Positions 34,837-43,570 of a DNA stretch of 56,531 nt are shown in pieces. The stretch comes from CAZADA01 sp964636945 (lineage in GTDB: Bacteria > Pseudomonadota > Alphaproteobacteria > Caulobacterales > Maricaulaceae): NCBI GenBank assembly GCA_964636945.1, contig CAZWVH010000009.1, forward strand, positions 1 through 56,531, written 5' to 3'. The notes below the pieces were generated by a model, which was given only the letters and a program-made list of their open reading frames with translations, was not told the origin of the DNA and searched no databases. A program made the position numbers and the translations under genes. Position 1 is the stretch's first letter. Every line of letters starts with the position of its first letter.

Positions 34837-36831
34837 ATGGACGCCAGTATCGACATCGTCTTCGCCGCCTCCGGCCTGGTCTTGATCGCCTTGATCGCGG
34901 CGGCGGCGGGCGAACGGATCGGCGCACCGCTGTTGTTGGTGTTCTTGGCAGTCGGCGTGTTGGCTGGTTCTGAGGGCCTTGATCTGGTCGCGTTGGATGA
35001 TCCTGGCGCCGCCTTCACTGTGGCGGCCACAGCCCTCGCCATCATTCTGTTGGATGGAGGGCTGCGCACCCGACCGGAAACGTTGAAACTGGGTTTGAGA
35101 CCGGGATTATCACTTGCCACGCTCGGCGTATTCATCACCACCGGCGTAGTGGCGTTGGCGGCCCGGGTGGCGTTGGATATTGGCTGGCCGGAGGCGCTGC
35201 TCATTGGCGCTGTTGTGTCGTCCACCGATGCAGCGGCTGTGTTTTCCTTGCTCGGCCGCAATGGCGTTCCGGTGCGCCCGCGGATTGCGGCGACCTTGGA
35301 AACCGAGAGCGGCCTCAATGATCCCGCCGCCGTGTTTCTCACATTGAGCCTCGCGGGTGCGCTAGCCAACAATGAAACCGGCTCGGTGTTCGGTTTGACG
35401 TTGAATTTCGTGTGGCAGGGCGTAGGTGGCTTGGCGGCTGGCGCGGTGACCGGGTGGATCCTCGCTAAGGCCAAACCACGACTGCGTCTGGCGCCGGGTT
35501 TGCGACCGATTTTGACCTTGGCGGGCGGCGTGTTTGGCTTTGCCCTTGCGCAAGGCATTGGCGCCTCGGGGTTTTTGGCGGCCTATGTCTGTGGCCTCAT
35601 TGAAGCGCGCGGCAATCGCGGCGTGGTGGAAAGCGAGGCCAAGGCCTTGGATGGATTTGCGTGGCTGGCGCAACTGATCTTATTTCTGACGCTCGGTTTG
35701 CTCGCCTCGCCTTCCCACATCGCCGCGATCTTAATACCGGCCATTGCGGTGGGTGCGGCCTTGATTTTCGTCGCCCGACCTTTGGCGGTGATGCTGGTGC
35801 TGGCCCCGTTTAAGTTTGCATTTGCCGAGCGTGTGTTCACCTCTTGGGTGGGATTGCGCGGCGCGACGCCCGTTTTTTTAGGCTTGGCGCCGGTGGCCTT
35901 AGGCGCACCCAACGCCAACCTTTATTTTTCCGTGGCCTTCGTGATTGTGGGCATGTCGCTGGTCATTCAGGGCTGGACCACGCCCATCGCCGCGCGATGG
36001 TTGGGCGTCACCGAAGACGACGACGCATCGCCGCCCAAATTGGGCCCAATGCGCTTGACCGCCATCGCGACAGCCTTGGCCAGCGCCACCATCGCCATCG
36101 CAGTCACAGCGCGTATTGCCGCGCCGATCGCGCCGCCAGCGATCGCGCCCGCCAGCGTCCTTGAACTTGAGACGGCGTTGGCTGCGCCCAATCCGCCTCA
36201 GGTCACCCGGCTGCCCCTTGATTGGCAAGACATCGCCGACACCGAGCGGCGGAAACGGCTGTTCATCAATACCGTCGCGCCACTGGCGCGCGTCAACAAC
36301 AGCGATATCCGCGCCGAACGCGCCGAGGTGCAGGCGTTCATCCGCACTGAAGCGGAAGGGCGTGAGCTGACTTTACGCGAACAGGCCCGCCGCGATGTAT
36401 TGGCACGACAATATGACGTCGACTATGATGAATTGGATGAGTTATTACGCCGTGTGGATGTGACGCCGCCTTCGCTGGTGGTGGCACAGGCCGCACTGAC
36501 CACGGGCTGGGGCGCTTCCCCCGCAGCCCTACAGCAGAACGCACTGTTTGGGCGCGCGCCCGACATTCAAGACGATGGCGAGGCGCGGTTCGAGACCTTG
36601 TCACGATCCGTTGATGACTACATGCACACATTAAACACCCACCCCGCCTTCGCCGAATTCCGTCAAGCGCGGGCACGGGCGCGTCGTGCGGACGAGCCCA
36701 TCTTGGGACCTGAACTCGTGGGCTATTTGGGGCCGTTCGCGGCTGACCAGCAGGCCTTGGTCACAGGGGTTCAACGCATTATCGACAATGAAAACTTGAC
36801 GCGTTTGGATGTGATGAATTCGCCCGGTTAG
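34837..36831 (+). CDS. Na+(K+)/H+ antiporter fused to a Bax-like glucosaminidase domain
   Basis: One continuous 664-residue frame joins two proteins. Residues 1-400 are a CPA1 antiporter of NhaP2/CvrA type with about 12 hydrophobic segments, SSTDAAAVF (Asp131) and ESGLNDPAAVFLT (Asn161-Asp162) in the transport core. NhaP2 proteins normally end in TrkA-C and CorC domains. Here an extra helix (about 406-429) leads instead to residues 465-655, which follow the Bax/glucosaminidase plan: ERRKRLFINTVAPLARVNN, PPSLVVAQAALTTGWGASPA, QNALFG, MHTLNTHPAFAEF and IIDNENLTRLD. The catalytic Glu of the usual AALESGWG is Thr555, so peptidoglycan cleavage is unlikely. The extra helix would place the domain in the periplasm. 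Confidence 0.9.
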   Translation: MDASIDIVFAASGLVLIALIAAAAGERIGAPLLLVFLAVGVLAGSEGLDLVALDDPGAAFTVAATALAIILLDGGLRTRPETLKLGLRPGLSLATLGVFITTGVVALAARVALDIGWPEALLIGAVVSSTDAAAVFSLLGRNGVPVRPRIAATLETESGLNDPAAVFLTLSLAGALANNETGSVFGLTLNFVWQGVGGLAAGAVTGWILAKAKPRLRLAPGLRPILTLAGGVFGFALAQGIGASGFLAAYVCGLIEARGNRGVVESEAKALDGFAWLAQLILFLTLGLLASPSHIAAILIPAIAVGAALIFVARPLAVMLVLAPFKFAFAERVFTSWVGLRGATPVFLGLAPVALGAPNANLYFSVAFVIVGMSLVIQGWTTPIAARWLGVTEDDDASPPKLGPMRLTAIATALASATIAIAVTARIAAPIAPPAIAPASVLELETALAAPNPPQVTRLPLDWQDIADTERRKRLFINTVAPLARVNNSDIRAERAEVQAFIRTEAEGRELTLREQARRDVLARQYDVDYDELDELLRRVDVTPPSLVVAQAALTTGWGASPAALQQNALFGRAPDIQDDGEARFETLSRSVDDYMHTLNTHPAFAEFRQARARARRADEPILGPELVGYLGPFAADQQALVTGVQRIIDNENLTRLDVMNSPG

Positions 36832-37877
36832 CCGAATCGGCCAAGCCCCAGACGTTCACCATCGCCCAAAGCGTCTGCATCCGCCCAAAGCCGGTCCAGA
36901 TACCATTGCGCCGTCGTGCGCAGGCCGTCGTCTAGCGACACTGCCGGCGCCCAACCCAGCTTGCTCTTCGCCTTCGTGGCGTCCACCGCATAGCGCCAAT
37001 CATGTCCCGGTCGGTCGGCGACCATGGTGATCTGATTGGCGTAGGGCTTCCCGTCCGAACGCGGGGACAGGTCGTCCAGCATCCGACACACGTCATGCGC
37101 CAACGCCAAATTGGACCGCTCGCAGTCACCGCCAAAATTATACCGCTCCCCAAGATCACCATGGCTTGCTGCGCGCAGAACGCCCTCGACATGGTCGTCC
37201 ACATGAAGCCAATCGCGCACATTGCCGCCATCGCCATAAATGGGAATCTCGCGCCCCATCACCGCATTGCGGACAATGGTCGGCAGCAGCTTTTCTCCAT
37301 GCTGGTGGGGCCCATAATTATTGGTGCAATTGGTGATGATCACCGGCAGGCCATAGGTATGGCTCCACGCGCTGACCAAATGATCGGCGCTGGCTTTGCT
37401 GGCCGCATAAGGCGATCGGGGGTCATACGCCGTCGTTTCGGTAAATTGGCCGTCCGCGCCCAATGCGCCATACACTTCGTCGGTGGAAACATGCACAAAG
37501 CGAAACTGATCACGCGCCCCGTCCGATAGCGCTCGCCAATAATCTAACGCGGTCTCCAGCAGGGTGAACACACCCACAATATTGGTGTGAATAAAGGCGG
37601 CGGGCCCATCGATGGATCGATCCACATGCGTCTCAGCGGCAAAGTGCAGGACCAGTTCGGGGCGATAGGCGGCAAACGCCTTGCGGATACGCGCACCGTC
37701 GGCGATATCAGCCTCAAGGAACTTGTGGCGCGGCGAGTCCCACACCTCGGCCAGACGATCAGTATCGCCGGCGTAGGTGAGCTTGTCCACGGTCATCGCC
37801 TCGTGACCATCGCGCACGCAACGGCGCACAGCGGCTGAGCCGATAAATCCCGCCCCGCCAGTGATCAGTATGCGCAT
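36828..37877 (-). CDS. rfbB: dTDP-glucose 4,6-dehydratase
   Basis: Makes dTDP-4-keto-6-deoxyglucose, a precursor of rhamnose and other deoxysugars of the surface. The 349-residue SDR enzyme has the NAD-binding GGAGFIGSA (residues 7-15), the active-site HVSTDEVYG (Thr-Asp-Glu), the YAASKA catalytic pair (Tyr-x3-Lys) and NNYGPHQHGEKLLP for sugar binding. The ATG follows GAGGTCGTC. No rfbA, rfbC or rfbD is nearby, which is unusual since these are normally clustered. Its stop overlaps the antiporter stop by 4 bp. Confidence 0.95.
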   Translation of the reverse strand: MRILITGGAGFIGSAAVRRCVRDGHEAMTVDKLTYAGDTDRLAEVWDSPRHKFLEADIADGARIRKAFAAYRPELVLHFAAETHVDRSIDGPAAFIHTNIVGVFTLLETALDYWRALSDGARDQFRFVHVSTDEVYGALGADGQFTETTAYDPRSPYAASKASADHLVSAWSHTYGLPVIITNCTNNYGPHQHGEKLLPTIVRNAVMGREIPIYGDGGNVRDWLHVDDHVEGVLRAASHGDLGERYNFGGDCERSNLALAHDVCRMLDDLSPRSDGKPYANQITMVADRPGHDWRYAVDATKAKSKLGWAPAVSLDDGLRTTAQWYLDRLWADADALGDGERLGLGRFG

Positions 37878-37909
37878 GACGACCTCAATGTTGGCGCCCG
37901 TTCAGGCGC

Positions 37910-38407
37910 TTAGCCCGGTTCGGCCGCGCGATAATCGCCTGAGGCGCCGCCGGTTTTTTCAATGAGCCGGGTATGCGCGATCACCATGTCGCGATCCACA
38001 GATTTGAGCATGTCATAAATGGTCAAACAGGCCACGGTGACGGCGGTCAGCGCTTCCATCTCCACCCCGGTTTGGCCCGTGGTTTTGACCGTGGCGGTGA
38101 CATCCAACGCGTTTGCACCATGAGGCGCAGGTCCAATGGCGACCTTCACCGACGATAAAGGCAAAGGGTGGCATAGCGGGATCAAGTCGGACGTGCGTTT
38201 GGCCGCCATGATGCCCGCCAATTCCGCCACGGCGCGCACATCGCCTTTCTTGCCGCCATCCGACAGCGCCAGCATCAGCGCGCTGGAGCTCATCGACACC
38301 CGGCCCATGGCCACCGCAGTGCGCACCGTGACCGATTTGTTGGAAACATCCACCATGCGCGGACGGCCGTCCTCATCGATGTGAGTGAGGGTTGGATCAG
38401 TGGTCAT
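37910..38407 (-). CDS. moaC: Cyclic pyranopterin monophosphate synthase accessory protein MoaC
   Basis: Second step of molybdenum cofactor synthesis: converts 3',8-cyclo-GTP to cyclic pyranopterin monophosphate. The 165-residue protein shows MVDVSNKSVTVRTAVA, LIPLCHPLPLSSV, TGVEMEALTAVTVACLTIYDM, and the closing KSVDRD and EKTGGASGDY motifs, all standard. The start MTTDPTLTHIDEDG at 38407 lies 11 bases inside the end of moaB. It is the last gene of a five-gene moaA-D-E-B-C run on this strand. Confidence 0.95.
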   Translation of the reverse strand: MTTDPTLTHIDEDGRPRMVDVSNKSVTVRTAVAMGRVSMSSSALMLALSDGGKKGDVRAVAELAGIMAAKRTSDLIPLCHPLPLSSVKVAIGPAPHGANALDVTATVKTTGQTGVEMEALTAVTVACLTIYDMLKSVDRDMVIAHTRLIEKTGGASGDYRAAEPG

Positions 38408-38951
38408 GATGGGCCTCGTGTTCCAGAAACCGTGGCATGATCTCCACCAGATTACAGGGCCGATAACGCGAGTCCAGCTGGTGGCGAATGATCTCGTCCC
38501 AGCCATCCTTTACCGCGCCATTCGAGCCGGGCAAAGCAAACAAAATGGTACCGCCGGCCAAACCAGCCGTTGCGCGAGATTGCAGGGTGGACAATCCCAC
38601 ATTGCGATGGCTGACCTGGTGAAAAATCACCGAAAAGCCGCTGATCTCCTTTTCGTAGACGGCCTGGTGCGCCTCCACCGTGACATCGCGCCCGGTCAGG
38701 CCAGTGCCGCCGGTGGAGATGACCACATCCACATCATCAGCGGCGATCCACTCGCGCAATATGGCTTCGATGGCCTCGCGGTCATCGCGCACAATGCGCC
38801 GGTCCGCCATGTGATGGCCCGCACCGGTGAGGCGGTCAGCCAGCACTTGCCCCGAAGTGTCATTGTCCAGCGTGCGCGTATCTGAGACTGTCAAAACTGC
38901 AATGCGCACCGGAGTGAAGTCTCGTCCTTCATCAATGCCGGCCATGCTCAT
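38397..38951 (-). CDS. moaB: Molybdenum cofactor biosynthesis protein B
   Basis: MoaB/MogA-fold protein that adenylates molybdopterin before molybdenum insertion. The 184-residue protein has ISTGGTGLTGRDVT, VIFHQVSHRNVG, and FALPGSNGAVKDGW with the nearby acidic EIIRHQLD. I chose the ATG that overlaps the moaE stop as ATGA (38948-38951); starts three codons upstream or two downstream are possible. It is coupled to moaC through an 11-base overlap. Confidence 0.92.
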   Translation of the reverse strand: MSMAGIDEGRDFTPVRIAVLTVSDTRTLDNDTSGQVLADRLTGAGHHMADRRIVRDDREAIEAILREWIAADDVDVVISTGGTGLTGRDVTVEAHQAVYEKEISGFSVIFHQVSHRNVGLSTLQSRATAGLAGGTILFALPGSNGAVKDGWDEIIRHQLDSRYRPCNLVEIMPRFLEHEAHHDH

Positions 38952-39400
38952 GTCTCCCATCGTTCCAAATCACGCGCATCGTGAGCGCGAGGCTCAATCC
39001 AGCGCGCCTCACTCGCCGTGACTTCGCGTTTCCAAAAGGGCGCGCGCGATTTCAGATAGTCCATCAAAAAGTCTACGGCGTCGAATGCCGCGCGACGGTG
39101 GTCGGCGGCTGCAGCCACGAACACGATGGGTTGACCTGGCGCCAAATCGCCCACGCGGTGGATCACAACCACGTCGCGCAACCCAAAGCGGTCAACAGCC
39201 AGGTCGGTCATTTGCTTGATTTGCTGTTCAGTGAAGCCGGGATAATGCTCCAGGCTCAGCAAGTGAACTGGCCCGTCCTCGGCGTGATCGCGCACCAGGC
39301 CCACAAACGAGGCCACCGCGCCCGCTCCGCTCGCAGCTCGGGCGAATGCGGCAAGCTCGCCGCCGGGGTCGAAAACCTCCGCCTGAACACGCACGACCAT
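38948..39400 (-). CDS. moaE: Molybdopterin synthase catalytic subunit MoaE
   Basis: Large subunit that, with thiocarboxylated MoaD, inserts the dithiolene sulphurs into cyclic pyranopterin to give molybdopterin. The 150-residue protein contains ASFVGLVRDHAEDG, LEHYPGF, HRVGDLAPGQPIVFVAAAA and FLMDYLKSRAPFWKRE, which holds the conserved Lys and Arg of the active site. It starts 2 bases after the moaD stop. Confidence 0.95.
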   Translation of the reverse strand: MVVRVQAEVFDPGGELAAFARAASGAGAVASFVGLVRDHAEDGPVHLLSLEHYPGFTEQQIKQMTDLAVDRFGLRDVVVIHRVGDLAPGQPIVFVAAAADHRRAAFDAVDFLMDYLKSRAPFWKREVTASEARWIEPRAHDARDLERWET

Positions 39401-39402
39401 GG

Positions 39403-39651
39403 CTATCCCCCGCTCAATGGCGGCAGGAAGGCAATCTCGCGCGCCCGGCCCAGCGGAGCGCTCATGGCCGCATAACTGTGATCGACCACCAGACGCACGC
39501 TGGGATCAGCCAGCGCGTCAGCAAGTTCCGGCTCCGCTTCGCCCAACTGAGCGATGAGATCAACGCCGGTGAGCGCTGGCGCCACGTCGAGTTCCCGTTC
39601 AGCAGCCCCCGCCACTTCACGCAGCCGTCCGAAAAACAAGATTTTCGCCAT
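39403..39651 (-). CDS. moaD: Molybdopterin synthase sulphur-carrier subunit MoaD
   Basis: Ubiquitin-fold protein of 82 residues whose C-terminal Gly-Gly (PPLSGG) is thiocarboxylated and donates sulphur in the MoaDE complex. It begins MAKILFFGRLREVAGAAERE, typical of the family. It is preceded by GGAGG inside the end of moaA and lies 3 bases after it, so the two are tightly coupled. Confidence 0.93.
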   Translation of the reverse strand: MAKILFFGRLREVAGAAERELDVAPALTGVDLIAQLGEAEPELADALADPSVRLVVDHSYAAMSAPLGRAREIAFLPPLSGG

Positions 39652-39654
39652 GGC

Positions 39655-40683
39655 TCATCCTCCGGTCACGGACATGTGGCGCGCCACGGGCGCAGCGTCG
39701 TCAAACAAACTGTCTTCGAAGTTATGGCGCTCTGGCTTGCGGGTGATTGCTTCATCTATGGCGGCGTCCAGGGTTGAGTCATCCTCGCTCGCGCGCAAAG
39801 CAGCGCGCAAATCCGCCCGGTCGCCTTGCCCCAAACACATGAAAATCTGGCCGGTGCACGTCACGCGCACCCGGTTGCAGCCGGCGCAAAAATTGTTGGT
39901 CAGTGGCGTGATGAAGCCCAGCCTGCCGCCGGTTTCCTCAACGCGCACATAGCGAGACGGTCCGCCGGTTTGATAGTCGATCGGCGTCAGTGTCCAGCGC
40001 TGATCCAGCGTCTCCCGGACAGCGCTTAGCGGCAAAAACTGATCCAGCCGATCACCGTTCACTTCGCCCATGGGCATGACCTCGATCAGCGTCATGTCCA
40101 TGCCCCGGGCATGCGCCCAAGTCATCATGTCCGGCAATTCGTCGGCATTGTCATGCGCCAGCGCAACGGTGTTGAGCTTGATCTTAAGGCCGGCGTCCTG
40201 TGCCGCCGATAGCCCATCCAAAACTTGGTCCAACCGCCCGCCTCGCGTGATCTGTGAGAACCTTGCGGCATTCAGACTGTCGAGCGATACATTGATGCGC
40301 TTGACGCCCGCACGCCGAAGGTCTTTGGCAAAACGAGCCAATTGCGTCGCATTGGTGGTCAGCGTCAGTTCGTCCAATGCTCCGCGCGCCACATCTTCGC
40401 CCAGAGCGTTGATCAGCGTCATAATGCCCTTACGCACCAGAGGCTCACCGCCGGTGAGGCGCACTTTGCGCACCCCCCGGCGGATAAAGGCGCGCGCCAG
40501 GCGGGTGAGTTCTTCAAGTGTGAGCACTTCAGATTTGGGCAGGAAGATCATGTCTTCAGCCATGCAATAGGTGCAGCGCAAGTCGCAGCGATCGGTCACA
40601 GACAGTCGCAAATAGGTGATCGTGCGGCCAAACGGATCGACAAGGGCGCCGGTGGGCGGCGTGTGGGTAGCAACAACAGCCAT
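39655..40683 (-). CDS. moaA: GTP 3',8-cyclase MoaA (radical SAM)
   Basis: First enzyme of molybdenum cofactor synthesis, using two 4Fe-4S clusters. The 342-residue protein has the radical-SAM motif CDLRCTYC (about 33-40), LTGGEPLVRKG, a C-terminal cluster site NFCAGCNRVRVTCTGQIFMC, and ends in MSVTGG, the Gly-Gly tail needed for activity. The ATG follows GGAG. It leads the moa operon. The 191 bases upstream are shared with a divergent gene, and I saw no convincing Moco riboswitch fold. Confidence 0.97.
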   Translation of the reverse strand: MAVVATHTPPTGALVDPFGRTITYLRLSVTDRCDLRCTYCMAEDMIFLPKSEVLTLEELTRLARAFIRRGVRKVRLTGGEPLVRKGIMTLINALGEDVARGALDELTLTTNATQLARFAKDLRRAGVKRINVSLDSLNAARFSQITRGGRLDQVLDGLSAAQDAGLKIKLNTVALAHDNADELPDMMTWAHARGMDMTLIEVMPMGEVNGDRLDQFLPLSAVRETLDQRWTLTPIDYQTGGPSRYVRVEETGGRLGFITPLTNNFCAGCNRVRVTCTGQIFMCLGQGDRADLRAALRASEDDSTLDAAIDEAITRKPERHNFEDSLFDDAAPVARHMSVTGG

Positions 40684-40874
40684 TGTTTCGCTCCTACTGC
40701 AGCGGCCTGCGACCGTGTCTAACCTGCGAAAATCATGTGGGGATTACGCCATCGGCCTGCCACGGCTCGGGTCGTCTTCCCCAGCGATCGTTCATAGAAC
40801 TGTGGACAATCGCGGTAAACAGCTGCCAAACTTGCTTTCTCTGATGCGCCAAATGTGGATATCTCGCAAGCCGG

Positions 40875-41675
40875 ATGGTTACTGCAACTACGCTAGACCC
40901 CTGCGAGCTGGATCGCCTGCGAGACGTCACACTGGCCCAAGCCAGGGCGTTGAGAGCCATGTTGAACCCGCCTCCCGCAGAACTTGCTCCGCCCACGCTG
41001 CGACACGCCTACGCCACGCAGGCCGCCCGCATGATGCGCTTGGGCGAGACCACCCCTGCGGCTTTCAAACTTGGCGGCACCAATGAACACACGCGTACGG
41101 TGTTTTCGGTCGACGCCCCCTATTTTGGCATGCTCAGTTCGAATGAAATCGTCTATGAGCCCCATCTCAGTTGGGATGACCGTGTGGCTCCGCGCGCGGA
41201 GCCGGAAATTGCGGTGGCGGTCAATGAATGCCTGACGCCGCGTCCAGAAGGGTATTCGCTGTTAGACCTTTCCGACGCCATTGCCTGGGTCGCTCCGGCA
41301 TTGGACATCAGCGACACCGCATTGGCTGATCCGCTTGCCGCTGGCTTGAGCTGGATGGTGGCGGACACATGCGAAGCTGGTCGTTTGGTGGTGGGCGAAC
41401 GTTGGGGCGCTGATGCGCTTCAGTCGTTCGAGGACTCGCTGGTCGCACTGATCATCGATGGGCACATTGTGTCATATGGCTGTGGTCAGGCGCTCATTGG
41501 CGGCGCTCTGGGCGCCTTGCGCGAATTTCTGATGGTGCTTGCCGCACTCGACGTGGATTTGCCCGCAGGCGTGCCCGTCGCGCTTGGCGGCTGCGCGCCG
41601 AGCAAGCCACTACCTCTGCGCGGTCAAGTGGAGGCGCGTTTCGGTGACGCCGGTTCAGTTAAAATCGCTGTCTAA
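40875..41675 (+). CDS. Fumarylacetoacetase/2-keto-4-pentenoate hydratase-like protein
   Basis: Protein of 266 residues in the MhpD/FAH C-terminal fold. It contains FKLGGTNEHTRTVFSV, PRAEPEIAVAVNECL with the metal-binding Glu pair, APALDISDT, WMVADTCEAGRLVVGE and ALGGCAPSKPLPLRGQVEARF. Family members hydrate 2-oxo-pentenoates or decarboxylate oxaloacetate-like acids using Mg. The final part is short, and the usual aromatic pathway partners are absent, so the substrate is open. It is divergent from moaA. Confidence 0.85.
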   Translation: MVTATTLDPCELDRLRDVTLAQARALRAMLNPPPAELAPPTLRHAYATQAARMMRLGETTPAAFKLGGTNEHTRTVFSVDAPYFGMLSSNEIVYEPHLSWDDRVAPRAEPEIAVAVNECLTPRPEGYSLLDLSDAIAWVAPALDISDTALADPLAAGLSWMVADTCEAGRLVVGERWGADALQSFEDSLVALIIDGHIVSYGCGQALIGGALGALREFLMVLAALDVDLPAGVPVALGGCAPSKPLPLRGQVEARFGDAGSVKIAV

Positions 41676-41841
41676 GGCTGCACAGCGCGCCAGACAAGCT
41701 CTCTGGCTCTATTGCTCTTCACAATTTCCGCCCATACAACATTTCGCGAAGAGGCGGCGCGCGCCGCTCAAAATGCACCAATCAGCGCCGACGGGGAGGC
41801 GCACGTGACGACTATTGCCTGGACCGACCTGAGGGGGCGGC

Positions 41842-42657
41842 ATGACTGAACAGCCCGCCAAACCGGTGGACACAATTCGTATGGCCGGTGTTCTGGGTTT
41901 CCCATTGACCAAAAACGACCGCGCGCTTGCCGACCTCAAAAAGCGGCATAAAGGCCGCACCATTTTCGTCCTCGGTAATGGTCCCAGCGTACAGATTACC
42001 GACCTTGACCGGCTGACAGGGGCTGTGTGCATTGCCCTGAACCGGTTTTATCTCGCGTACTCACGCACCCAACTGCGCCCGACCTACACCGTTTGCGCCG
42101 GTACGCCATTGTTGGAAGACCATGGCGCGGACATCCTCAATGCGGCCGGGACGCCAGTGTTGGCGCCGCTGGATGACCTGGTCCAAATGCGTGATCCCAA
42201 AAGCTTGGACGGCATTCTGGCGTTTCATCGCCGCCCCGACGACACCCCAACCTTTGAGCCCAACGTGTTCAAGGGATTTGGCCGTTGTGGCGACGATGCC
42301 GTGTTTCCTGCACTGCAATTGGCGGCATGGATGGGCGCGGCGCGCATTGTGATCTACGGCGCGGACCAGAGCTACACGGTGGCCGATGAAGCCGAACGTG
42401 AGGGCGAGCTGGTGCGCGACGCAGGAGAGCGCAATCATTTTATCGCCGGTTATCGGCAAAAGGGTCAGTATTGGCGTCCGCCTGACGAATCTCAGATCAA
42501 CGCCGCCATGGCCGAGGCGAGGGTTTGGTCGGATCGCAACAAAGCGCCCATCGTCAACGCTACGCGAGGTGGTCGATTAGAGGCCTTTGAACGCACGGAA
42601 TTCGACTCCGAAGTCGAAGAAGCCCGTCCAGAGGTCGCGTCATATCTCAGCGTCTAA
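41842..42657 (+). CDS. DUF115/MptE-like predicted transferase
   Basis: Protein of 271 residues with a Rossmann-like start FVLGNGPSVQITDLDRL (about 40-56), then IALNRFYLAY, a middle ALQLAAWMGAARIVIYGADQSY, and GQYWRPPDESQINAAMAEAR followed by IVNATRGGRLEAFERTEFDS. This matches the DUF115 (MptE-like) group near glycosyltransferases that decorate surface glycans or flagella. The pterin-kinase label in databases is only loosely supported for such bacterial members. There is no membrane helix, so it is cytoplasmic. The ATG follows GAGGGGGCGGC. Confidence 0.6.
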   Translation: MTEQPAKPVDTIRMAGVLGFPLTKNDRALADLKKRHKGRTIFVLGNGPSVQITDLDRLTGAVCIALNRFYLAYSRTQLRPTYTVCAGTPLLEDHGADILNAAGTPVLAPLDDLVQMRDPKSLDGILAFHRRPDDTPTFEPNVFKGFGRCGDDAVFPALQLAAWMGAARIVIYGADQSYTVADEAEREGELVRDAGERNHFIAGYRQKGQYWRPPDESQINAAMAEARVWSDRNKAPIVNATRGGRLEAFERTEFDSEVEEARPEVASYLSV

Positions 42658-42771
42658 TTCGATTTGGCAGTGAACGAGTACTGCAATTGTTCAGATGCAC
42701 GCCGTTGCGTGTGATGGAAGTTCGCGCCGACGCGTGCTACCGCCACCCCAAAAGAAAGATTCTGGCGGCAC

Positions 42772-43485
42772 ATGATGCGCGACATCCCAACCCATGAAAC
42801 AGCGCCCCGGCTGAGCTTGATTAAGGCCGTGCGCACCATTGCTGATTCAGCCGCACCTGACGGCATGACATTGCATGAACTGTTCGAGGCGCTCGGTGAG
42901 CGCGCATTTGGCGCCATGCTGTTTGCGCTTGCCCTTCCGTGTTGCATTCCATTTCTCTACGGGATCCCGCAAATTGTTGCGGTGCCCATGATGGCGATCG
43001 CCCTGCAAATGGCCATTGGCCGGCCAGAGCCATGGCTACCGGGAAAACTGGGTGAAAGGCGGATCGACAAGGCCGGTCTGGAGCGTATCGCGAACGGCGC
43101 GCAAAAATTCTTCGGATGGATGGAACGCTTCGCAGCGCCACGGTTGACCTTTCTTTCTGGCCCCTCCGCGGAGCGTTTGGTCGGTGCGGTTTTGGTGATC
43201 TTTTGTGCGTCCATTCTTACGCCCTTGCCAGCCACCAACACCACACCGGGCATTGCCGTGGCCATTGTCGCTTATGGCCTGATGGAGCGCGACGGGCTTT
43301 TGGTGCTGCTCGGCCTGATCATTGGCGTGATTTGGATCAGTCTATTGGGTCTTGCGGCTTATCTGGTTTGGGACGTGCTCACTTCGCCCGACAGTGGGAC
43401 CCGTGACGTGTTGCGCGCCTTGTGGGACGCCTTGAGCGGCGTCTTCGGCGGCGCAACAGTCGATTCGGCGTCGCCGCCAAATTGA
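42772..43485 (+). CDS. ExoD-family membrane protein
   Basis: Protein of 237 residues with about four hydrophobic stretches (45-80, 140-160, 165-185 and 190-215). The ExoD signature HELFEALGERAFGAMLFALAL is followed by PQIVAVPMMAIALQM and PLPATNTTPGIAVAI. ExoD is linked in rhizobia to exopolysaccharide production and alkaline tolerance, but the molecular function is not known. It is a single gene on the plus strand, beside a possible glycan transferase. Confidence 0.9.
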   Translation: MMRDIPTHETAPRLSLIKAVRTIADSAAPDGMTLHELFEALGERAFGAMLFALALPCCIPFLYGIPQIVAVPMMAIALQMAIGRPEPWLPGKLGERRIDKAGLERIANGAQKFFGWMERFAAPRLTFLSGPSAERLVGAVLVIFCASILTPLPATNTTPGIAVAIVAYGLMERDGLLVLLGLIIGVIWISLLGLAAYLVWDVLTSPDSGTRDVLRALWDALSGVFGGATVDSASPPN

Positions 43486-43570
43486 CGACGCCCATGGGCG
43501 CTTCGTTTGGTCGCGCGTTTGTATGAGGGCCGGCCTAGAGCCATATTCCCCAGTGAGGCATAGTGAAGGC

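Noticed and set aside
40801..40862. Two DnaA-box-like sequences (TGTGGACAA and TGTGGATAT) upstream of moaA
   Set aside because: Two imperfect sites in an ordinary divergent gap, without an AT-rich unwinding region or origin genes, do not make an origin.
40684..40874. Molybdenum cofactor riboswitch before moaA
   Set aside because: I could not find the expected paired elements in the leader; a covariance search would be needed.
41689..41707. Terminator hairpin after the hydratase-like gene
   Set aside because: A six-base stem exists but no T-run follows, so it is not a standard intrinsic terminator.
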